The notes under the pieces: model-generated
What the model saw: only the letters and a program-made list of their open reading frames with translations
Database searches by the model: none
What the model was told of the DNA's origin: nothing
Shown: positions 57,900-64,000 of the stretch, in pieces
Position numbering within the stretch: position 1 is the stretch's first letter
Layout: each line of letters opens with the position of its first letter
Translations under genes and position numbers: made by a program
Origin: Deroplatys truncata
Lineage: Eukaryota; Arthropoda; Insecta; Mantodea; Mantidae
Direction of reading: 5' to 3'
Assembly: GCA_030765065.1 (NCBI GenBank)
Contig: CM060977.1
Span: 95,621,795 to 95,685,794, forward strand
DNA: 64,000 nt

Positions 57900-59125
57900 T
57901 TTAGCCCGAGTGAATTTTTGCTGTGTGCCCACCCTCATCAGGGATTAACAACAGGGTGTTTATATTAAGTAGAAAAATGATGGTTAAGGATGACGGTTTA
58001 GTTTTAGGTAGTAATGACAGAAGGGTGGAAGCATGTAGCTCCTCGAGCTGTCTGTTAGGATGCAGTGGCCCTACTGCACCCTGGTGTGTGTGTTTATCAA
58101 TTTCTTTGGTTGCGGTTGAATTTTGAGACCAATCATCTCTTGGGTAGGTGCCAACGTACTGTTGCTTGCGCTCATATTTATACTGAAAAATGCAGTCCTT
58201 CCTACTCAAGCTCCTAATTGGCTGGTAGCTTACCAGTAATTTTGTGTTCCGTAAGCAATGTTTTCCATGCTGATTTAAGGGGTTTTCCACCATCTCTATT
58301 CAATAAACTTTTATGTTTAAAAATTCTCTACGCGTTCTCGTACTATTCTGTGCAAGAGGCGGTCGCATAAGCTAACATTTCAATATTGTTGACAAAGTCG
58401 ATATGGTGGCCTGTTTTATAAACATGTTCAGCCAATACTGATTTTTCAGTCTGTCCCTGTTTTAGGATTCTGATATGTTCGTTGCGTCGAGTTAATATTA
58501 ACATTCCTGTCTGACCCACGTATGACTCGCCACAATCATATGTAATTTTGACAACACCTGAGTTGAGGAGTGGCGAAATTTGATCTTTAATTGGGCGTGT
58601 AAAGGATGTTAGTTTTTTAACTGACACGTATCTTGTTATTTTGTGATGATATAGCAAATTTGAAATTTTATTTGTCATTCCGTCTACATAGGGATTAAAG
58701 GCCCAAATTTCATTTCCTTTATATGCGTCGCCATTTCCCTTTTGCTCACTTTTATACTTGTTCTTTTTTTGAACGTTTTGATTAATTGATTGGCTGAAGA
58801 ACCCTATTTATGTGTTTTATTTCTTTGTTTAGTAATTCTGCACTTCATATTCGCTGAGCTCCCTGATACAAGGCGTTGGCCGTTGGCAATTTAACTGACG
58901 GTGGGTGGTGTGATGTGGCGGGTATACATCCCTAGGTATGGGCCGCCTTACTATAAAAGGAACAATTTAAGTTTTTCTTAGTTTCGTCCCGTTCAAGTAC
59001 ATCCAAAAAAGGAAGTTTGCCGTCCTTTTCTAACTCAGATGTAAACTTAATACTTTTAGGGAGATTATTCAGGTGTTACAAAAAATCAGCAATCGTATCC
59101 TTCCTATGTTGCCAAATTACGAAAA
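57900..59125 (-). pseudogene. Penelope-like element: RT thumb and GIY-YIG endonuclease remnant
   Basis: Minus strand, in order: FVIWQHRKDTIADFL and KLPFLDVLERDETKKNLN (end of the Penelope RT, 'LPFLD.L'). A decayed linker follows. Then 58678-58343 carries the GIY-YIG domain (GVVKITYDCGESYVGQTGM, GQTEKSVLAEHVYKTGHHID), then RERVENF...SAWKTLL-like C-terminal residues in shifted frames. The element is 5'-truncated near 59125; the RT palm and catalytic residues are missing. The GIY motif itself is degenerate (VVK-ITY, SYVGQTG). Non-functional. Confidence 0.8.
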
Positions 59126-59281
59126 TTTTATTCAACAATATGAATTGCTTCAAATGAAATATATGCGACATTTGTCTTATTTTTCATGCATATTCTGTGG
59201 AGTAACAACTATTTTCTATTCCATGGCATTCCCAACTAAAAGTATTTTCTTTTATAACTTCAATGTGTTGGTATTCTAGTA

Positions 59282-60113
59282 CAAGGTGCTTCAAATATGA
59301 ACGGGACTGATTTTTTACGAGCGTAAAACCCCACCCACCACGATACCGACATTGGAGGGAGAAAGATGTTTCTCTTCCATCTAGTTCAGGCAGTTGTGAG
59401 CGTGTTCAGTCTTGTCTAGGCTTCACAAGAGAGATGAGTGAACAGAAAGTGTCTGTTAGCGTGGAACAACGCATTATCATTAAATTTCTTACTGCTGAAG
59501 TAGTCCAACCTCAAAAATGCTTCAAAGGCTCGAAAAACGACATACCTCTCGATAAATAGAGTGTTCCAATGGTGTAAAGCCTTCAGAGAAGGAAGAGAGA
59601 AAGTGGAGCATAATCGTCGATCTCGAACATCAATCTCCCCATAAATTGTGACCATACTAACGTGTTTATACAGTATAGTAGACGTATTAGTGTGAATGAA
59701 TTTGCTTCAATATTGAGTATAAGTGTTGGAGTGCAGAAGCTATCTGAAAACACATTTGCAAAGTGAAATCCCGCTGAGTCCCTTGCACACTTAGCCTTGA
59801 AAACAAAATGATACGCATGCAGATGGCCAATCTCCTGCGACGATTTGAGGCAGTCCATAGTCATCACTGCTGAAACTTAAAAGTGACTGGGAGTAGTGAG
59901 TTTAAGGATAACGACGCAGTGATCGCATTTGTTCAGAAATTGCTGCGCACGCGACCAAAAAGAATTTGGGAAAAGGGAATAAAACGCTTAGCAAAACTCA
60001 TAAAAATGTATAGAAGCCAATGACAGCTACTTTGAAGGATACCATAAAACTGGTTAGTTAAATTATAACCTGTTCTATAGTCCCATGCCCGTCAGAAAGT
60101 TTTTAAAGGAGAC
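59282..60113 (+). pseudogene. mariner remnant, internally deleted
   Basis: TA then CAAGGTGCTTCAAATATGAACGG, a mariner-type end. 59432 starts SEQKVSVSVEQRIIIKFL, followed by RVFQWCKAFREGREKVEH in a second frame, the N-terminal helix-turn-helix region. The rest is riddled with stops. A likely right end (CCCGTCAGAAAGTTTTTAAA) lies near 60085-60113, but the match is weak. Confidence 0.6.
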
Positions 60114-60217
60114 ATAATTATCAATATCAGTTGAGTGATTTGTGGGATTACACTACACTACACACACAGTACGCACAAATACCTGTAAATGTTTTCTCCT
60201 TATAATATCAATATATA

Positions 60218-60858
60218 GGGTGGACCACATAAGTAGAGACTGTACAATATCTCCGAAACTAAGCATTGTAGAAAGAAATGTCTTGAATAGAATTTGTTTG
60301 ATTTTATGGGAGAAGTAAATGCCATTAGTCGTGTTTTGTTTGGAGGACGTTGTGATGGTCATTTTACGGTCAATTTATTTTTTTTAAATGAGAACCTACC
60401 TTTTTGTGTTGTTTTCTCTCTCCTCATAAAAAACTAAACAACATTTGTGTACATCACCTTCCAATTGTTCCTACACCAACGCAAATAACAATGAAAATTC
60501 TGAATGGCAGTGTACGAAGAGCGCAATGAATTGTTGGACCGTACATGGATGGTCATTTGTGCGTGAAGTTACGTTTTGTAATTGGGAACCAACATTTTTT
60601 ATTTTGTTACTTTATTCCTCATCACAAAATAAATAGCTTTTTAAAACTATTTTCCAATGAGAAATCAACATACAAAATTAAATTCCCATTTAAAAAATTA
60701 AATTAACCCCAAAATAACCATTATTACGTCCTGCAAACAAAACAAGACTAATGACATTTGTTCCCCATAACATCAAGCAACTTTTATTAAAGAAATTTCT
60801 TTCCACAACCCTTAGTTTTCGAGATTTTGTACAATCTCAACTTAAATGGTTCATCCTG
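60218..60858. mobile_element. Fold-back MITE, copy 2
   Basis: 641 bp with TA flanks, the same family as 56603-57258. The left end has lost CA (TAGGGTGGACCAC); the right end is intact (inverted CAGGATGAACCATTTAAGTT). Confidence 0.75.
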
Positions 60859-60860
60859 TA

Positions 60861-61554
60861 TACTTGTATAGCCTCCTTTAACTTCCAAGTCATATCGGGG
60901 CCTTTGACTTGAGAAACATCTCCTTAATTGTAGGTTCCTTAACTTTGGGTTTAATCATGAAACACACTCGCATTCACATCTTCCAGACTGCGCAGGGTAT
61001 AAGAAAACTTGTAATTAAAGAAAAATTTAATTGAACCTGTTACCTCTGAATTAGGATGCAAGAGGATGCACTGAGCACAGTGACGATGACGCCATTTTGT
61101 GCTACCTGAACACTCAGCTGAGTACCGTTATTATTTTAAGGCATCCCATCGGGGAAGTTAGGTCCAAAATATCGATTTAGAGAGTTTTTATTTTGGCTAC
61201 CTTACAGTTTAATATTCTTTCAGCATTTAAATATTTTGTGACACATATGAAGCAATTAATGAATTTTATAGTTCCTGATAGTCCAATTTTAAAATGTCTG
61301 TTTCCACCAATACTTTTTTCCACACCTAGCAATATTCAGATTCCTCCATGTGATTCAAATCTCCTCCAATGTTACTGAAGTTTTCCGAATTGGTGTAAAA
61401 CTCCGAAAAATAAACTGAATATTTTTCATGCCAGTCACTAGAGAACTGATACCATTGGACCGAGTCAAACGTTCGTTAGCTGAAAGTGGAAACCTTACGG
61501 AGAGAAAAACACTATGGCGATCTAGGGAATGGGCCACTTTTTATGTACAACAGT
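60861..61554. other. Unassigned stretch
   Basis: No recognised homology. Confidence 0.3.
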
Positions 61555-62925
61555 GTTGTGCATAGTAGGTAGATAAAGTATTACATTTCACCACAAACTT
61601 GGATATCCATAATTCACTTGAATAAAGAATTGCCTGAATAAAAAAGAAAAAAAGAAAAAAAATTGAAAAATCTCCACACGCATATCTGTGAACAGCATAA
61701 CCAAAAACGAAATGTCGGAAAAATTCTTAACTTGGTATTTAGCTTAAATATCTTCCAAATATGCCAAACAAAGATTTTCAAGAAAATCTCGTACCGCCAA
61801 GTACCCCTTACAAAGAATATTTTTTTAAATTGTTGGATTTTTTATAAAACTGCTCTGATGATTTGATTAAAATTCCATATATTAAAGATATTTACATGAC
61901 ACATAAAATGTATATCTTTAATTTCCTGGGAATAACTTATGAAGTCCCTTCATTCGGAAGGAAGTTTATATAATCTTGCACAACTGGTAAACGCTTCCGA
62001 TAGAGAAAGGCGTACTACACCTAGAATGTAGATCTCTTTAAAACACAACTTTTATTTAAATATTTTTTGTGGCGTCAGCCATTTCCGAGATATTCGTCAT
62101 TAATTGTTCGAATTGTTCAATACTTAGCCGTTGTTTTAAAATTCGGTCAATTTTTAGCTGTTTCTAGTGGTCCTCCTTAGGGGAGGGGTTCCGACCCCTA
62201 CAGCTGCCATGGTGTGGGCGCTGCGGATCCCTAACACTCGTGGTACTCTAACGTTACTAGAAGTATGTCTGGCCGTACGTTCGAGCCCCTCCCGTTGGGG
62301 AATCGTTCGGATTGCGTTGGTCTCGACGGGGCAGTGGTTCCCGATACCCATGGGAGATTGGGTACGACGGTGTGGTTTTCCATGCAGCCGGGGTTGTGAG
62401 ACGCCTCAATGTCCTCCGGTTCTGCCCTGAAGAGCCAGTAGACGGCATGCTAGATTGCTGTTGGTCCCACCGAGGTTACCGGCAATCGCCCTTCGGGGAT
62501 GACGCGCGTAAGTAGCGTATCTACTTCCATCTCCGCGTAAGCGGGGGGGGGGACCTTTATAGCCTTTAGACATTGGCCTCATAGAAAACCCCCACGGATG
62601 GAGGGCCACTCGGTTGGCGCTATCCCTGGGATTCAAAAGGGGGGTCTGGGCTTTGGCTCTTACCCTGGTAGACCTTACTCAACATGTTTTTAGTGGTCGT
62701 GAAATTTTAAAGCCAGCATATAGAATCCGGTTCTTAAACATCTGACCATCAGTGTTTATCTTGTATCTATAACGAAATGTGTATTGTGGCTGTTCCTACA
62801 AGGATTTTTCTCGATTAAAATGAAGTAAATACAAACGTAGGCTTTTACAACAGTATTTTCCATACACTATAATAAACGATGGACGGCAGAGAGGGTTATG
62901 TGAACGTAACACGTACAATTTTTTA
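61555..62925 (+). repeat. Repeat family A copy interrupted by a GC-rich insertion
   Basis: 61555-62172 and 62699-62925 join into one family A copy (AGCTGTTTCT... GTGAAATTTTAAAGCCAGCA). Confidence 0.7.
62173..62686. mobile_element. GC-rich 514 bp insertion of unknown type
   Basis: Flanked by TTTCTAGTGGTC (62161-62172) and TTTTTAGTGGTC (62687-62698), an apparent 12 bp duplication with one mismatch. Much richer in GC than the whole window, with a run of ten Gs near 62545. Short open frames exist on both strands, but none is convincing. No poly(A), TIR or LTR-type ends. A SINE or truncated LINE is possible given the long duplication. Confidence 0.55.
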
Positions 62926-62929
62926 AAGA

Positions 62930-63420
62930 GAAAGGTGCATGTATGTGTGTGTGTGCTTTAAAATTAACAGCATTACTCGGAAACAAAATTCAGGTAAACA
63001 CCAAACTAAGTGCATGTTCCAAGATACGACATTTCAAGCATTTCAAAAATTTGAAGAAAACCCCCCACCATTCGTTAGTAGTCGTTTGTCACTATTAAGA
63101 AAATCAAGATAAATTAATAAAGATTTCCATGTAAAAGTGGTTTAAGATGGGGTAGTTTATCTAAAAGTTTTCAAATGCTATTTCAAAACGGTGTCTGACA
63201 GGAGTATGAATTATACAACTTTAAATTTTATTTATGATGTAAATATCTTTAATATATAGTATTTTAATCAAAATAATTTGAGCTCTTTTTCTGAAAGTAA
63301 AGAATTTCCGAAAGCCTTCCAAAGTGAAGTGTAGTATGGGGCGAGGTGATTTTCTAGAAAATCTTCGTATCCCATCTTTCGAATGTACTCAACTTAAACA
63401 CAAAAGTAATTAAAGAGGAA
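62930..63420. repeat. Repeat family A fragments, opposed
   Basis: A forward 5' part (GTGTGTGTGTG... AACAGCATTACTCGGAAAC) followed by a reverse 3' part (AAATATCTTTAATATATAGT... TCTTCGTATCCCATCTTTCG). Confidence 0.55.
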
Positions 63421-63651
63421 GTTCAAATGACACTGCATAAAAAACTAAAGCTGATTTTTTTGGCATTTAGCTTCCTTAAGCTACCTTAAGCTTGATGCAA
63501 TTATTTTTTAACACCAACATCAAAATGGTAGCTATGATACGTGACTAAGAATACTATAACTTGAAGTCAAATTTTCATTAAACGTCTGGAAAATGATGTT
63601 GATTTATTGTTGCTGTTTGGACCATATTTTGCAGGAGATATGTTTCTTGGA

Positions 63652-64000
63652 GTGTTCGCCCCACGTACGATACAATGTTTCCGGTGGCCTTTGCCCCACA
63701 CTAAATTTTTCGGTGGCCTTTGCCCCCAACGTTTAAAACAAATCAAATTTGTATTTTAATGTTTATTTAAATATTATATATGTATAACTCGGCTGCATCA
63801 ATAGTAATTTTAAAACATGTATCTCTTAGCAGGGGTAGTACGGCTAAAGATTTAAGGGTTACACAAATTATAATGGTATTTAACTCCGTTTTATTAATCT
63901 TTCGCACGATTAAATAACACTTCACTGATGTATCCTTCTGTAGAGCTGTGAGATTATTGTTACTTGTACTTTTTAACACATAAACTTTATATTATTCACG
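63652..64000 (+). repeat. Family B LTR, copy 5 (5' edge missing, runs off the window)
   Basis: Starts at TTGGAGTGTTCGCCCCACGT, about 50 bp inside the family B consensus, and continues past 64000 with ATTATATATGTATAACTCGG and ACTTCACTGATGTATCC. Confidence 0.7.

Noticed and set aside
62167..62636. Six overlapping frames in the GC-rich insertion
   Set aside because: GC-rich sequence lacks stops by chance; frames lie on both strands and none shows a domain.

Overview
The window is AT-rich animal DNA, most probably from an insect with a large repeat-filled genome. The species is not identifiable from this sequence; a cockroach-, cricket- or stick-insect-like genome is only my guess. Almost everything recognisable is transposon-derived: Tc1/mariner/IS630 elements, RNase-H-bearing LINEs, a Penelope element with a GIY-YIG domain, a hAT-like element, a piggyBac remnant, solo LTRs, tRNA-derived SINEs, fold-back MITEs, and one dense ~0.8-1 kb repeat (family A, about 20 copies or fragments). 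No conventional multi-exon host gene could be supported.

The outstanding feature is a 15.9 kb near-perfect palindrome (7491-23399): two arms of about 7.8 kb around a 392 bp spacer made of a 29 bp minisatellite. It sits inside a family A repeat whose two halves resume exactly at its edges. It is bounded by TTCCAT/TGCCAT (a 6 bp target duplication with one mismatch) and has AGT...ACT termini. These ends, plus the length, are those known for Polinton/Maverick elements, but none of the Polinton hallmark genes is visible. Each arm, read from the outer end inwards, carries ~85 bp subterminal repeats, a deleted family A copy, a small ORF, a gene for a protein with a 13-residue repeat (intact only on the left), possible small spliced exons, a GTTACG minisatellite, and a BED-like zinc-finger exon (open only on the right). 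The arms differ by scattered substitutions and indels, which argues against an assembly artefact.

Layout outside the palindrome. 1-7490: piggyBac, IS630 and LINE remnants, a SINE, then family A. 23400-33346: the rest of the split family A copy, three solo LTRs of family B (with 4 bp target duplications where both ends survive), an IS630 element with complete ends, a LINE 3' end with a (CTA)n tail. 33347-36103: a hAT-like element carrying a nested IS630 remnant and a family B solo LTR. 36104-47678: family A clusters, another solo LTR, a Tc1-like remnant, and a sequence resembling a heat-shock promoter. 47679-55664: a complete-ended mariner, another IS630 remnant, a LINE RNase H fragment and more family A. 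55665-64000: a SINE, two fold-back MITEs, a solo LTR, a Penelope remnant, a mariner remnant, a GC-rich 514 bp insertion of unknown type, and a fifth family B copy running off the end.

The insertions allow relative dating: family A is older than the palindrome, family B, repeat C and the GC-rich insert, all of which interrupt it.
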